This document shows, piece after piece, positions 9,793 to 19,715 of a stretch of 64,000 nucleotides of DNA (positions are counted from its first letter, which is position 1; the number at the start of each line of letters is the position of its first letter). The notes under the pieces are model-generated. The model saw only the letters and a list, made by a program, of their open reading frames with translations, was not told the DNA's origin and searched no databases. A program made the position numbers and the translations under genes. Source of the stretch: CAVXHV01 sp963761445 (lineage in GTDB: Bacteria; Planctomycetota; Planctomycetia; Isosphaerales; Isosphaeraceae); assembly GCA_963761445.1 (NCBI GenBank), contig CAVXHV010000019.1, positions 62,001-126,000 on the forward strand. Direction: 5' to 3'.

Positions 9793-12552
9793 TCAAGGAG
9801 CAGCTCCGCTCTGCGCTGCCGTGTGCAAGGACTCTGCGCGGAGTCGTTTCGTAGAAGTCGCCCCGGACCTGCGGTCCAACGTCCAGAATGCCAGCGCAAC
9901 GACCACCACGCTGATCACGAGGAAGAATCCGTTCCACAGCCAGGCCCACCAAATAGTTTCCGCGTTCACGCCGTCGTGGCGCATGTTGAGCAAAACGCCG
10001 CCGAAGGAGGCGGGCAGGCTCGCCAGCGTCAAGCCCCAGGGAAATGTTGGATAGCCCAGGAAAAAATAGAGGAGCGGCCAGCCGATGGTCACGCAAACGA
10101 ACACACTGACACTTCCGGCGATCGCTCGACCACGGCCTTTGATCCAGATTCCCAGCACAGGCCGAGGCTGACGAACGCCGCGCCGTGTGCCAGGATCGTC
10201 AACACCGCTGCAAGCGCGGTATACAATAGAAGCGCGGTACTCAAAAACCTGTCGAGGGGCGAGCTCGGAAACACCGGCATCGCCGCGGCGATCTCCTCAT
10301 CCGTGGCGAATCGAAAGCTGTTTACGCCGGACGCGTCCGTCGTCTTCACGTAGGTCGTGCCCGTTCCATGTGTTTCGATCGTCTCCGTGACACCCCCAGG
10401 AAGCGTCGTCACCTTCGGTATCACGTGGACGGGCACGCGGGCTGTGGCCAGGGCGAGCGCGAGGAAAGCCGGGCCGATCGCCAGCACCAGAACCAGGCGA
10501 AAAGTCTCCCACCATCGTTTGGTAAACGTCGATCGGTCGAGTACGACCACCGCAGACTCGACGGACCGGGGATCAGATGCGTGCCTTCGGAAGATCGATA
10601 ACGGCGCCGGCGCAGACAGAAGCACGAATCCGCCGGTAATCAAGACGCAGCAGGCCACGGTCGCGGTCTTCTCCAGACCGAATTCGCCAAATCCCCTGAT
10701 CCAGAGTGTGATCGCCCCAAAAAGGCCGCCGGCGCCGATCGCGGCCGCCAGGACCAAAATGACATCCGACAGCACGGGTGTTCGCCGCGGTCGTTCGGGA
10801 GTTCGGCCGAAGCAGCCGTCGAACGTGCGCACGGTCAGCCACAAGAGCCCGAGGGCCATCACCGTGCACTCGATATCCCAGAACGCGATCCACCAGAAAT
10901 ACTGACGTCCGTGGAAAAAGCGCATCGTTAGAGTGTCGGCGAGATCCACGGCAACAACGACGGGGCTCAGGCAGGTCAACCCCTGTCCCATCATACCCAT
11001 GCGGCTGGCGGCGACGAGAAACGGCCAGCCGGCACTGATCATCACGGCCAGTCCCACACTGATTGCGATCGCGCGGCTTTGCCGCTTGATCCACGTGGCC
11101 ACGGCCACGCCGATGCTCGCGAGCAGTGCGCCGTGAACGAGAATCGTCGTGACCAGGAGCGCGGCACCGAAAAGCAGATCCGCTCGCGGCAATTTCACGT
11201 AGTAATCGGGCAGCATTCCCGGCGGCACGAGCAGGCTCGCGGGGGCATGATGAGCGGTGGCCAGGGCCAGCGCCACCAGTCCCGGCCCGAGCGTCAGTAA
11301 GAGGACGAGTCGAAGTGATCCCAGCCACTTTCCGATAACGATCGCGCGGGTCGATAGCGCGGTCGTCGCCAGGAGATCGAGGCTACCCCGCTGCCGCTCT
11401 TCGGACATCGACATGGGCGCGATAGCCGACAACATCAACAGCCCGAAAATCAACTGCAGGATGCCTCCCGTGATCCCCGCCGCAGGCGCCGCACGCCGAT
11501 TCGACATGTCCACGCCGTTCGCCCAGACGCTCACGGCGCCGACGACGCAGGCGATACCCGTTGCGCCGCCGATCAGCAGCACGATCGCCAGCAGCCAGCG
11601 AGAAGGGCGGGAGCGATGCCACTCGCGCCAGAGGACGGGATTACGGTCGAGTGAAGGACCGGGGAGCCATCGCGCCAATCGAGCCAGCAAGCCAAACGCG
11701 GGCTCCCTTCGATCATCCACGTTGCCGCGGCGTGCGACGGGCCGCATTCGCCAAACCGCCAGCAAGATCAGTAGCGACGAGGCCGCGAGCGCAATCGCGA
11801 AGAAGCCGGCATAGTCCCAGAAACCAAGCCGGCCCGGGACCGAATAGGGGGCGAACGCGAGGTAGTAGGGATTGGCCACGAGACTCCAAGCAGCCGGCGC
11901 GCCGACCCACCCGCCGCGCGACACGGCGAACCAGAGCGGCCATAACATCAGAACGAGAATCCAGAACGTATAGGTCACCAGCACGACCTCGTGCGGCTTT
12001 CTGGCCCACACGGATAATGCGAGCGCCAGCGTGCAGCCAAGCAAGGCGACGGCCAGGATGATCGCAAACGCGAGGGTCAAGGCCGTCGGGTCAATTCCGC
12101 CCAGAAGGGAGCAAATCGCCAGCACCGGCCAGGTGCACGCGACCAGCCCAAGAATCGGTAGGAGGCGCGCCGCGAGCTTACCGAGCACGATCTCGGGGTC
12201 CGTCAGCTCGGTCACGAGCATGTGAGTGAGCGTCCCGCGAGCGCGGTCGACGCAGATGGCCCCGGCGGTCGCGGCCGGAGCCGCAAGCATCACCAAGGTC
12301 AGCTCCACGCCGATGATGGCGTAGAAGTATGCCTCGCCCAATGCGGCATATTCCCGCCACTGGCGCGTCGGGTCCACCGAGCCTCGGGTCACCGCGATCG
12401 TTGCGATCGCCACGAGCAAGATGGCGACGCCGGCCGAGCGAATGGCGTAGGTCTGCCACCGCCGAGAGTTGGCCAGGCACTCGTAGACGAAGACCGGACT
12501 CAGCCCCCAGCCGCATGGCTCATCCCGCTTTGAGGATTCTGACTTCTGTCAT
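9793..12552 (-). CDS. Large ABC-2 type transporter permease with triplicated halves (two frame breaks)
   Basis: A reconstructed protein of about 920 residues, very hydrophobic. The ATG at 12552 (MTEVRILK) leads after one surplus G near 12530 into CGWGLSPVFVYECLANSRRWQ and the long open frame. A second break near 10165 (one missing base) joins the C-terminal 120 residues. ABC-2 features: EERQRGSLDLLATTALS and RARGTLTHMLVTELT, the conserved pre-helix segments. A motif of the form W-x-K-x-x-x-RAI followed by a helix ending GWP recurs (ATWIKRQSRAIAISV near the middle, GIWIKGRGRAIAGSV at the end; a looser copy, VWARKPHEVV, earlier), suggesting three permease-like repeats in one chain. No ATP-binding subunit is adjacent. 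Substrate unknown. Confidence 0.75.
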
Positions 12553-12616
12553 ACACCAAGCATACAGCGAACGCGGCGCACGGGCGCGGGAATTTTCTGC
12601 GTCGCGTTTATCCCAT

Positions 12617-13035
12617 TTATTGACCTTCCTCCGTCGGACCATTAGCCGCGTCACCCAGGATGCGCTCATCCAGGCTCTGGCCGAATCCGTACGGGTCGTC
12701 GATCTGCTGGATGACCGAACACATCATGCGCAAGGCTTCTTGCTGATCGGATGCTCGGATCGCCAGGACTGATACGCACGATTCGATCTGTCCGATGCGA
12801 CGGTCGAGCTGGTCCATCCAGTGGAAAATGAGCGTGATTCCTGCGCGCGTGGCGCCGGACCGAGCTCGCAGGAGCTGTGCAACGGACTTTTCGTCGACGT
12901 GCTCGCCGGCCAGGACTGTTTCCAGGCTCGAAGCCAGCTCGGCCTCCTGACGCGTCAGGTCTTCGAGCTCGGCGCGAATCGGCGCGAACCCTCGCCAAGG
13001 GGCAAGCTGGCGGATTTCTTTGCCGCTCTATTCAT
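12617..13035 (-). CDS. Small helical hypothetical protein, start overlaps upstream stop (one frame break)
   Basis: The ATG at 13035 overlaps the TAG stop of the EF-hand/deiodinase gene (ATGAATAG arrangement). After one missing A in the AAAGAAA run near 13015 the frame reads IRQLAPWRGFAPIRAELEDLTRQEAEL and continues through HWMDQLDRRIGQIESCV to IQQIDDPYGFGQSLDERILG and the stop at 12617, about 139 residues. It is mostly charged and helical, coiled-coil like, with no recognised domain. Without the frame correction the only in-frame ATG is at 12817, giving 66 residues. The overlap suggests translational coupling to the upstream gene. Confidence 0.5.
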
Positions 13036-14329
13036 TGGACGCCCTCCGCTTGTCTCGACTATCGTCGCGGGGGGTGGTCACCTCGCCGCCGTGCGGATCT
13101 TTCGATTTCGACGCCTGGGTTGCACCCTGTTCCTGCAAAAGCAGCACGAGCGAATGCTCCATCTCGGCGGGTTTGAACAGATACGGGCCGCGCCCGCTCT
13201 TGAACGCAACCTTGCCCTCGCGGTCGATCACATAGAGGCGGCCCGGCATGCCGCTGTAGCGAGCTCCGGCCGCGTCATCGATCGTGTCAACCAGCATCGG
13301 GAAGGCAAGGGACAGTACCCGGCCGCATTTCTGGGCCACCGCAACGCGTTCGTCATATGTTTTCGGCTGCGCGGTGGTCGCGCCTAAGCGGTCGTTGCTC
13401 TCCATCCGCCAGCCGTCGGTCGGGTGCGCGTCGCGGACATAGACCATCACGAACGTCGCGCGGTCCTTGTAGCGATGGTAGAGCTTCTCGATGTTACCCG
13501 TCTGGCTGCGGAACGGCCCGCACGTGAAACTGCCGAAGACGAGCACGACGGGCTTTGGTCCCAGGAGCTTCGAGAGCGTGATCTCGGCCTTGAGGTCATT
13601 GGTCTTCAAGGTGAAGTCGGGCGCCGAGTCGCCGACCTTGGGCCCGGGCTCGAGCGAGCCGATTTCCTGACTGAAGAGACCGCGAACGAGCGTGGCCTTC
13701 GAAGGACGGCCCGAACTGGCTGAAGACAGCCGCGCCGGCGGAGGCGGAGGCGGCGCAAACGCCTCCTGAAGGTCGGAGAGCGACAGGAAACCGACGCCGC
13801 CTGAATCGACGGTCTTCCAGAACGCGTCGAGCTCTTCGCGCGTGACCTTGCCGTTGCCGTCGGTATCGGCGCGCATGAAGAGCATCGCGCCCGGAGAGCC
13901 CGCGAGCGAACTTCCCGAGAAATCGAAGTCGACGGCCGAAAGCGCCCGGTCGTGGTCTCGATCGAGCCGAGCGAAATCGCTGTCATCTCCGGGAAACTCG
14001 CCCCGACCGATACGGCCGTCGCCGTCTTTATCATATCGCTTGCGGGTGGCGGCCCAGTCGAAACGGGTCTGAGCCACGGCGGTGCGGAACCAGCCAAAGC
14101 TCGTACCCATCGGTTCCTCGTTGAGGATCCCGACCAGCATGTCGACCCATTCAGGGTGGTCCGGCCAGGACTCGTTCAGGGCCTTGACCACATCCGAGGC
14201 GTCGTTGCTTGCGGGTTGGACGGCCTGCGCGGGCCGCCTGGAGGCCTCCTGAGCGGCGACCGACGTTGCCGCCAGCAAGCTCGCGGCTACAAGCGGAAAT
14301 GCCCGTTTCCAGGGTGAATGCGTGATCAT
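13028..14329 (-). CDS. Secreted EF-hand protein with iodothyronine deiodinase-like thioredoxin domain
   Basis: An intact 433-residue protein. A signal peptide (FPLVAASLLAATSVAAQ) precedes three EF-hand loops at about residues 99-110 (DKDGDGRIGRGE), 122-133 (DRDHDRALSAVD) and 152-163 (DTDGNGKVTREE), with a fourth degenerate one. After a proline-rich linker comes a thioredoxin-fold domain (about 245-405): PVVLVFGSFTCGPFRSQ, VYVRDAHPTDGW, then a C-terminal GRLYVIDREGKVAFKSGRGP. The deiodinase family has selenocysteine in the equivalent position of FGSxT-U-PPF; here the codon is TGC (Cys). Calcium binding by the EF loops and a redox or peroxidase-like role are inferred. The next gene overlaps its stop codon. 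Confidence 0.8.
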   Translation of the reverse strand: MITHSPWKRAFPLVAASLLAATSVAAQEASRRPAQAVQPASNDASDVVKALNESWPDHPEWVDMLVGILNEEPMGTSFGWFRTAVAQTRFDWAATRKRYDKDGDGRIGRGEFPGDDSDFARLDRDHDRALSAVDFDFSGSSLAGSPGAMLFMRADTDGNGKVTREELDAFWKTVDSGGVGFLSLSDLQEAFAPPPPPPARLSSASSGRPSKATLVRGLFSQEIGSLEPGPKVGDSAPDFTLKTNDLKAEITLSKLLGPKPVVLVFGSFTCGPFRSQTGNIEKLYHRYKDRATFVMVYVRDAHPTDGWRMESNDRLGATTAQPKTYDERVAVAQKCGRVLSLAFPMLVDTIDDAAGARYSGMPGRLYVIDREGKVAFKSGRGPYLFKPAEMEHSLVLLLQEQGATQASKSKDPHGGEVTTPRDDSRDKRRASNE

Positions 14330-14434
14330 CGTGGGATTCTCCGTGAACAGGGTGGGTCACTTGTTTCATGAACGTGACAAAAGAGTAGGCATTGCGACCT
14401 TCTGCTCGTGCACGGCATGCCTCTGGCTGAGATT

Positions 14435-14576
14435 TCAGCCGGGTAAAAGCAACGTGGCCACCAGCACAGCCACGCCGGCAGCGACGATCCAGAGTGTACC
14501 GTAGAAACTTGAATCGCGCATCGGCGCGAGCCAGGAAGCTCGCGGCAACCGGGCCTGCTTTCGTGAACATGCTCAT
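14435..14576 (-). CDS. Very small membrane protein (one frame break)
   Basis: A 46-residue product is proposed. An excellent ribosome site, AGAGGAG, lies 7 bases before the ATG at 14576 (MSMFTKAGPVAASFLA). One surplus base near 14530 shifts into a frame encoding MRDSSFYGTLWIVAAGVAVL then VATLLLPG and a stop at 14435, i.e. a single C-terminal transmembrane helix. The strength of the ribosome site and the clean helix are the only support. Without correction the first frame runs on as an implausible Arg/Cys-rich sequence. Confidence 0.4.
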
Positions 14577-14729
14577 TCTTCGACTCCTCTAGTCGTGGTT
14601 CCCACTGGAAAATCTGGTGGGAAAACGCCGTAGACTCAACATGAATACGTATGACGAATCTCAAGAAACAACTCGGTGAACGAACTCCATGCACGGCACG
14701 ACCGATCTTCCGCGTGGACCAAGCGAGCG

Positions 14730-15180
14730 TCAGTGCGCCATGATGTCGCGGAAGACGGTCAGCGAGGGACTGGTTCCGACGACGTACGACGCCTTTTTCT
14801 CGACGGGCTTGGTGCCGCCCTGCGGGCTCAGCTTGATCTTGACCTTGACGCGAAGGTTCGGGCCGTCCGTTTTTTCGTCGAGGATCTCGTAGTCCAGCAG
14901 CTTGGCACCGGCGGTCCACTCGTGGTCTTGAGCGACCATCGGTGTCCCGGACGACTCCAGCGATTTGGCCTCTCCGCCGCTCTTCCAGTGGTCGAGCGCG
15001 GTCGTGAGCGCCTCGCGGGCACGTGGACTGTCTACTGCGCTCGGCGGCAGAGCGCGAGCAGCCTGAGTGCAACAAGAGCGCGAGCATGCCCACGCAGACG
15101 ACGACTCCCGTGCTGGCGTCGCGATCGTTACAGCGGGCTCCCAGCCGGCCCGCACGACATGATTTCAGCAACTTGATCAT
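14730..15180 (-). CDS. Lipoprotein of unknown function (one frame break)
   Basis: Start ATG at 15180, 8 bases after GAAGGGG. The N-terminus has a hydrophobic stretch and a lipobox (VCVGMLALLLHSGC), so the mature protein is probably lipid-anchored at the Cys near residue 41. Near 15050 one surplus base moves the frame to the segment VDSPRAREALTTALDHWKSG, WTAGAKLLDYEI, NLRVKVKIKLSPQGG and a C-terminus SLTVFRDIMAH. The mature part, about 110 residues, has a mixed alpha/beta look (helix then antiparallel strands). No family was recognised with certainty. It lies just downstream of the DUF1559 gene on the same strand. Confidence 0.6.
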
Positions 15181-15206
15181 GATACACCCCTTCCCAGGCC
15201 GGTTTT

Positions 15207-16169
15207 TCAGTAAGCGTCCGCGCTGATGACTTCGCCGCCGTTACGGGTCCCCAGGGCACGCCAGATTTGCAGATTGATCGAGTCTTTGATGAACTTGACC
15301 GAGCCGTCGCCCAGAAGCAGGTTGATGCCGCCAGGGTGCTTGCTGCTGGGCGGCATGACCGCGCGGTTCACGATGAAGAACCCGCACGAGCGCGTGTTCG
15401 GTGTCGACACGTGCAGCGTGATGTGCTGGCCGTCGATCCAGGGGACACCCATGATCATCGGGATCTGGTTGGCCGGGTTGTAGATGTTCAAGGCCTGGCA
15501 CTGGGCCAGTGCATCGTCGGGCGTCAAGGGCGCGCCTGGGTCGAAGAATACGTCGGCGATGGGGCTTATGATTCCGGTCGTCCCGTCGCCGACGATCCGC
15601 TCGGCGAAAAATCCGGTGTTGGAGAGCCCGTCGGTGATCGCGGCGAACGTGGTGGCGCTGTTGCCGTAAAACACTCCGTTGGGCGCAGGCAAGGTGGTGT
15701 TCGGCGGCGCCGTGTTCTGCCAGACGATCCCGCTACCCATGTCGGCCATGTAATTCGTCATTGCCCCGTATTGAGGGACCGGGTTATAGGTATCCGACGG
15801 GCATATCAGACCGTTGATAGTCGTCAGCGTCGCCGTGCCGTTAGATGGATCCGTGTCGTAAAGCGAGAAGTTGATGGAAGCGTAAGTCGGGCTCTGTTCC
15901 ATGTACGGCAGGATCTGGCTCATGGCCGAAAAGTTGCTGCCGTTGGCCAACCCCAGGAACTGCATCTCAGCGGCCGGGAGGGCACCGGTCGCCTGAGCGT
16001 AATTGTGCAGCGCCAGGCCAATCTGTTTTTCGTTGTTCACGCACTGGATCCGACGCGCGGCCTCGCGCGCCGACTGCACGGCCGGCAACAAGAGCGCGAT
16101 CAATACGGCGATGATCGCGATGACGACCAGAAGCTCGATCAGGGTAAAGCCGGAACGACGCTGATTCAT
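15207..16169 (-). CDS. DUF1559 family prepilin-like secreted protein
   Basis: A 320-residue protein. ATG at 16169 with GAGGAGG 8 bases upstream; a longer upstream frame is rejected. It starts with a type IV prepilin/pseudopilin signal: RRSGFTLIELLVVIAIIAVL, with the F after G and E at position 5 of the mature protein. The helix continues PAVQSAREAARRIQCVNNEKQIGLALHNY, the DUF1559 hallmark. The C-terminus has KHPGGINLLLGDGSVKFIKDSI, the H-x-G-G-x-N...DGSV motif of the domain. These proteins are abundant in planctomycetes, probably pilin-like surface or secretion components processed by a prepilin peptidase. The lipoprotein gene follows 26 bases downstream. Confidence 0.92.
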   Translation of the reverse strand: MNQRRSGFTLIELLVVIAIIAVLIALLLPAVQSAREAARRIQCVNNEKQIGLALHNYAQATGALPAAEMQFLGLANGSNFSAMSQILPYMEQSPTYASINFSLYDTDPSNGTATLTTINGLICPSDTYNPVPQYGAMTNYMADMGSGIVWQNTAPPNTTLPAPNGVFYGNSATTFAAITDGLSNTGFFAERIVGDGTTGIISPIADVFFDPGAPLTPDDALAQCQALNIYNPANQIPMIMGVPWIDGQHITLHVSTPNTRSCGFFIVNRAVMPPSSKHPGGINLLLGDGSVKFIKDSINLQIWRALGTRNGGEVISADAY

Positions 16170-16538
16170 CGGGAAACCTCCTCGGGAAAAGGCTATGAAG
16201 TTGAATGGAATGGGTATGCCCGCGCGTACGAAGCGAATGAATGATCGAATTTCGATTCGCGCGGAGGCTGATCTCTCCGGGACAGCGGCCAGGAAAGCTC
16301 GACGCGTGTTTGTGAGAAAAGACTCGTCGTCGCTCGATCCCGCCGAACGCGCCCGGTGGTTTTCCACCGCCGCGACTTCGCCCGGGCGAGGAGCGAGGCA
16401 CGATCAATTTGCTGCGGAGCATCAGGGCCATCACGCAAGGGCCGAAGCTCACACTGCCGGAGGCGCGTAAGCTCGCCACGAATGTGGCACCAGCCCTGGG
16501 TTCGTCAATCGACGACCCCGTCTGTGTGATGCGAAGGG
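16170..16538 (-). other. Intergenic stretch, no gene seen
   Basis: Between the DUF1559 gene and the secreted small protein upstream of it. Frames here are short or Arg-rich shadows. It probably holds the leader of the DUF1559 gene (GAGGAGG ribosome site at about 16177-16183) and a terminator for the upstream gene. No repeat or RNA was recognised. Confidence 0.5.
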
Positions 16539-16991
16539 TCAGACTCGGGGCGGGTGGAAAACAGAGGATTTTTCACTGGCAGGGGCTGGGCTCGGCTCGT
16601 CAACCGTACGGGCGTAGATCGACGTGTTGTCGATACTCAGAGCGTTGCCCAGTGTGCTCCACCGGTCACGGCCGTCAGGGCTGGTGGACACGGTCGAGAC
16701 GGGCACGGGTAAGGGGCTGTTCGAGCAACCGGGCCCAGAGCAGGGCGTGTGAAGGGGCGAGCCTGGTAGACCCTGGGGCGAACGATTGTTCGCCTGGCGC
16801 AGAGCCGACGATGACCCATTCAAGATCAGCTCATCGAGCTGGTGCAGGTTGGCGAGCCGATCCGATCTCGAGCTGACGGAATGATCGCAGCCGGCCCAGG
16901 CAGTCTCAGGCGCAGTGAAGAAACTGACCGCAAGCAGCATGGCCGCGGAGGCTCCCCACTTCGTCAATCGGCTGGATTCTGGGACGCTCAT
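16539..16991 (-). CDS. Small secreted protein, C-x-H / CSGPxCS family, copy 1
   Basis: About 150 residues from the ATG at 16991. A signal peptide (WGASAAMLLAVSFFTAPETAWA) ends before GCDHSVSSRSDRLA. Further on comes PCSGPGCSNSPLPVPVSTV. The same two motifs, C-x-H-x-V-x-S after the signal and a CSG-x-x-CS type motif in the middle, recur in the proteins at 21869-22324 and (after a frame correction) 19716-20161. The mature region is Pro/Ser-rich with three Cys residues. No function known; the spacing of motifs suggests a structured N-terminal cap and a disulfide. It is upstream of the DUF1559 gene and downstream of an FG-GAP protein on the same strand. Confidence 0.6.
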   Translation of the reverse strand: MSVPESSRLTKWGASAAMLLAVSFFTAPETAWAGCDHSVSSRSDRLANLHQLDELILNGSSSALRQANNRSPQGLPGSPLHTPCSGPGCSNSPLPVPVSTVSTSPDGRDRWSTLGNALSIDNTSIYARTVDEPSPAPASEKSSVFHPPRV

Positions 16992-17117
16992 CCGACAGCC
17001 AACACCTGAAAACCCGAATTGTTGTTCGAAGACCGCGTGGGACAATCCGCAGCGAAATGCATTCTGCGAATCGAATCTGTCAGATTCGACAACATAACAA
17101 TACACCATCGTCGATTC

Positions 17118-19433
17118 CTACGGCAAGACGCTCGCGTCAATCGGTTTCAAGTTCAGCGACCGGAAAGACGGCGCGAACTCGGTCACCTCGATCGCTTGAT
17201 CGACAGCGATGTCGCGGAGGATCTGTGTCGACCCGCTCGTCGGCCAGTGAATCTCCAGGAGGGCGACGCGCGTCGCCTGGGCCAGGCCGATTGTTTGCTC
17301 AAGTGGGTTCGCTCCGAAGCTGCTTCCCGAGGAGACATGGCGGTGGATCTCCAGCGGCTTCGCGGCCGCGGTGACCACCTTGATCCGCGCGCCGATCGCC
17401 GAGCGATTCGTCTTCTTGCCGATGAGCTTCACGGTCAGATAGTGGTTGCCCTGGCCGGGGTTCTGGAAAAGGACATTGTGGTAACGGTCCCCGTTGACAG
17501 CCCCGCCGGTCTCCACGAACAGGTCGACATCTCCGTCGCGATCCCAGTCCCCGCAGGCCACGCCGTGTCCCTTTTGAAGATGACCCGTGCCGGAGGAGAC
17601 GGTGATCTCCGAGAACCGCCGGCCATCGACGTTCTTGAACATGCGATTCGGGATCAGTGTCGCAATGTTTGGCTCGCCGGTGCCCAGGTAGATGTCGAGA
17701 AAACCGTCGTTGTCGAAATCGGCAAAGTTGCTTCCCATGCTTGCAAACACCATGTCCAGCCCGGTCTCAGGAACGACATCCTGAAAACTCTTGCCCTTGT
17801 TGTTGTGGTAGAGCCGGTTGGAATACCGGGTGTGCGGCATGCCGAGCAGACCCTTGACCACATCGCCCAGGGATCGGTCGTAGGATGTCGCGAAGATGTC
17901 CTGCCAACCGTCGTTGTCGTAGTCCCAGGTCCAGCACGAAAAGCCGTGATGAGGGCCGCCGATGTTCATGGACAGCGTTTCTTCGTTGAAAGTGCCGTTG
18001 CGACCGTTGTGATAGAGCCGGGCTTCGGCCTCCAGATTATTGACGAAGAGGTCGGGATAGCCGTCGTTGTCGTAGTCGATCCAGGTGCAGCCCTTGCAAA
18101 AGCGTTTGGGCTCACCTTGCACACCGGCGCTGGCAGCGACTTCCTGGAACGAGCCGTTACCCAGGTTGCGATAAAGGCGGTTGTTCTGAGATTCACAGCC
18201 AATGAAGAGATCCAGGTTGCCGTCGTTGTCGTAGTCGGCCCACGCTGCGGCGTTGGAATTGACCGGGTCGAGCAGACCAGCGGCGGCCGTGACGTCCGTG
18301 AACTTACCTTTTGCGTCATTCCGCAGGAGGGAGGGGCGCATTGCGACGGAGAGCCAGGCTCCGCGGGGAATGAAGATATCCAGATTGCCATCGTTGTCGT
18401 AATCGGCCTGAAAGCAGACCAGTCCACCGAATTGACCGGTGACTCCCGCCTCCTCTGACCGGTCCTCGAACGTCGAATCGCCCTTGTTCCGATAGAAGGA
18501 CATCGATTGCGTCGCGTCCCACGTCGTGACGGCGAGATCGAGAAAACCGTCGTTGTCGAAATCGTCCATGATCGCGCCGCCGGCCTGGTTGAAACGGTTC
18601 ACACCCGCCAGATGACCGACGTCGTGAAACTTGCCGATATCAAACTCCGAGCGGAAGTACTGGCTCAGATCCAGCCGGAACCTGGGATCGACGCGGTCGG
18701 GATATTCACCGAGGGTCATGTGCGCCAGGTTCAGGAGCCATTGCATCTCGATATCGGTCGGGAACCGCTCGAGGTACTCGGTGAAATGCCCGATCGCAAG
18801 CCGGGAACCTCTGGGATTCGAATGCACGGCTGCGGGGGATATCGGGAAAATGCACGAGCTCTCGCCGCGGCACATGATGCAGTTGTCGATTTCACCCAGG
18901 CGCATCGCGGTCACGCCCTGGACGTAGATCACCGTGGCCAGCGACTTCGCGGCCAGACCATCCCTGCGCTCGACCCAAGCGCGCAGATCCTGCATGAGCT
19001 CGTACGACTTTTCGGTCTCGCCCTCGGAGTTCAACAAGCACGCTTTGGTCATCGTATATGTGAGACGTTTTCCGTCGGTCAGCGCGGGATCGGCGAGCGC
19101 ACGATCGAGCTCGTCGATCGCGCGGTAGGCGGCCCCCTGCCAATGGTTCTTGAGCTCCTCGAGAGAGAATTCCGGCTTCCAGTTGGGAAGCATTGACATG
19201 AGCGCCATGAACCCACTGACATCGCCGATCGGGAGGCGCGGCCCGAAGCCGGCTCGCAGACCGGGCGAGGATCTGGAGGCCTGGTACGATCCCTTGATCT
19301 CATCAATTGGCGGCAAACCCGACTTACTCAGGAAGAATCTCCTTACCCCGAGCACGATCAAGACCACGAGAGCGACGCAGGCGAGAATCACCACGAACTC
19401 GACGAAGGTAATCTGACGAACGCGCATTCTCAT
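17118..19433 (-). CDS. FG-GAP/VCBS repeat protein with ASPIC-UnbV C-terminus, membrane anchored
   Basis: An intact 771-residue protein. It begins with a basic segment and one transmembrane helix (about residues 13-34), so it is anchored facing out. Residues about 90-260 are helical and TPR-like. From about 285 there are at least seven FG-GAP/VCBS blades with the calcium loop D-x-D-N-D-G-x-x-D (DFDNDGFLDLAV, DYDNDGNLDIFI, DYDNDGYPDLFV, DWDRDGDVDLFV). The C-terminal 100 residues fit ASPIC/UnbV: GARIKVVTAAAKPLEIHR, SSGSSFGANPLEQTIGLA, LLEIHWPTSGSTQ. An integrin-like beta-propeller role in surface adhesion or ligand binding is inferred. A unique CIMCRGESSCIF segment sits between the helical part and the propeller. 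Confidence 0.9.
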   Translation of the reverse strand: MRMRVRQITFVEFVVILACVALVVLIVLGVRRFFLSKSGLPPIDEIKGSYQASRSSPGLRAGFGPRLPIGDVSGFMALMSMLPNWKPEFSLEELKNHWQGAAYRAIDELDRALADPALTDGKRLTYTMTKACLLNSEGETEKSYELMQDLRAWVERRDGLAAKSLATVIYVQGVTAMRLGEIDNCIMCRGESSCIFPISPAAVHSNPRGSRLAIGHFTEYLERFPTDIEMQWLLNLAHMTLGEYPDRVDPRFRLDLSQYFRSEFDIGKFHDVGHLAGVNRFNQAGGAIMDDFDNDGFLDLAVTTWDATQSMSFYRNKGDSTFEDRSEEAGVTGQFGGLVCFQADYDNDGNLDIFIPRGAWLSVAMRPSLLRNDAKGKFTDVTAAAGLLDPVNSNAAAWADYDNDGNLDLFIGCESQNNRLYRNLGNGSFQEVAASAGVQGEPKRFCKGCTWIDYDNDGYPDLFVNNLEAEARLYHNGRNGTFNEETLSMNIGGPHHGFSCWTWDYDNDGWQDIFATSYDRSLGDVVKGLLGMPHTRYSNRLYHNNKGKSFQDVVPETGLDMVFASMGSNFADFDNDGFLDIYLGTGEPNIATLIPNRMFKNVDGRRFSEITVSSGTGHLQKGHGVACGDWDRDGDVDLFVETGGAVNGDRYHNVLFQNPGQGNHYLTVKLIGKKTNRSAIGARIKVVTAAAKPLEIHRHVSSGSSFGANPLEQTIGLAQATRVALLEIHWPTSGSTQILRDIAVDQAIEVTEFAPSFRSLNLKPIDASVLP

Positions 19434-19715
19434 CGAAACAGCTCCTTGACGTTCTCGTCAATAAGGCCAACGCACCGTTGTGTGATAGTCTGTTTATAAT
19501 TATGCATGTCTTCTCCCAGCAAGGCGCAGCGCAAGTGCGCGGCGCCGCTTCAACGCGCCCTCTGCGCATGATTGGCGAGGCGCGGACGCCGGATCGATCA
19601 AGTCGAACCGAGGCTTTCGCAAGCTGGTGCGCGCGGGGGTCACGGGATACGCGAACGGCGGCTGATCGATCCGACGAGCGGATCACGCGCCAGTTCGGGT
19701 GTGACGACCTGATTT

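Noticed and set aside
10089..10120. Ending the ABC permease at 10089
   Set aside because: The last residues in that frame look random, whereas one missing base near 10165 restores a helix homologous to an internal repeat and a natural end at 9793.
13520..13550. Selenocysteine codon in the deiodinase-like protein
   Set aside because: The codon at the U position is TGC (Cys), not TGA, and no SECIS-like hairpin is needed.
17019..18458. 479-residue plus-strand frame
   Set aside because: It is the antisense shadow of the FG-GAP gene at 17118-19433; its composition is Val/Arg-rich and has no domain.
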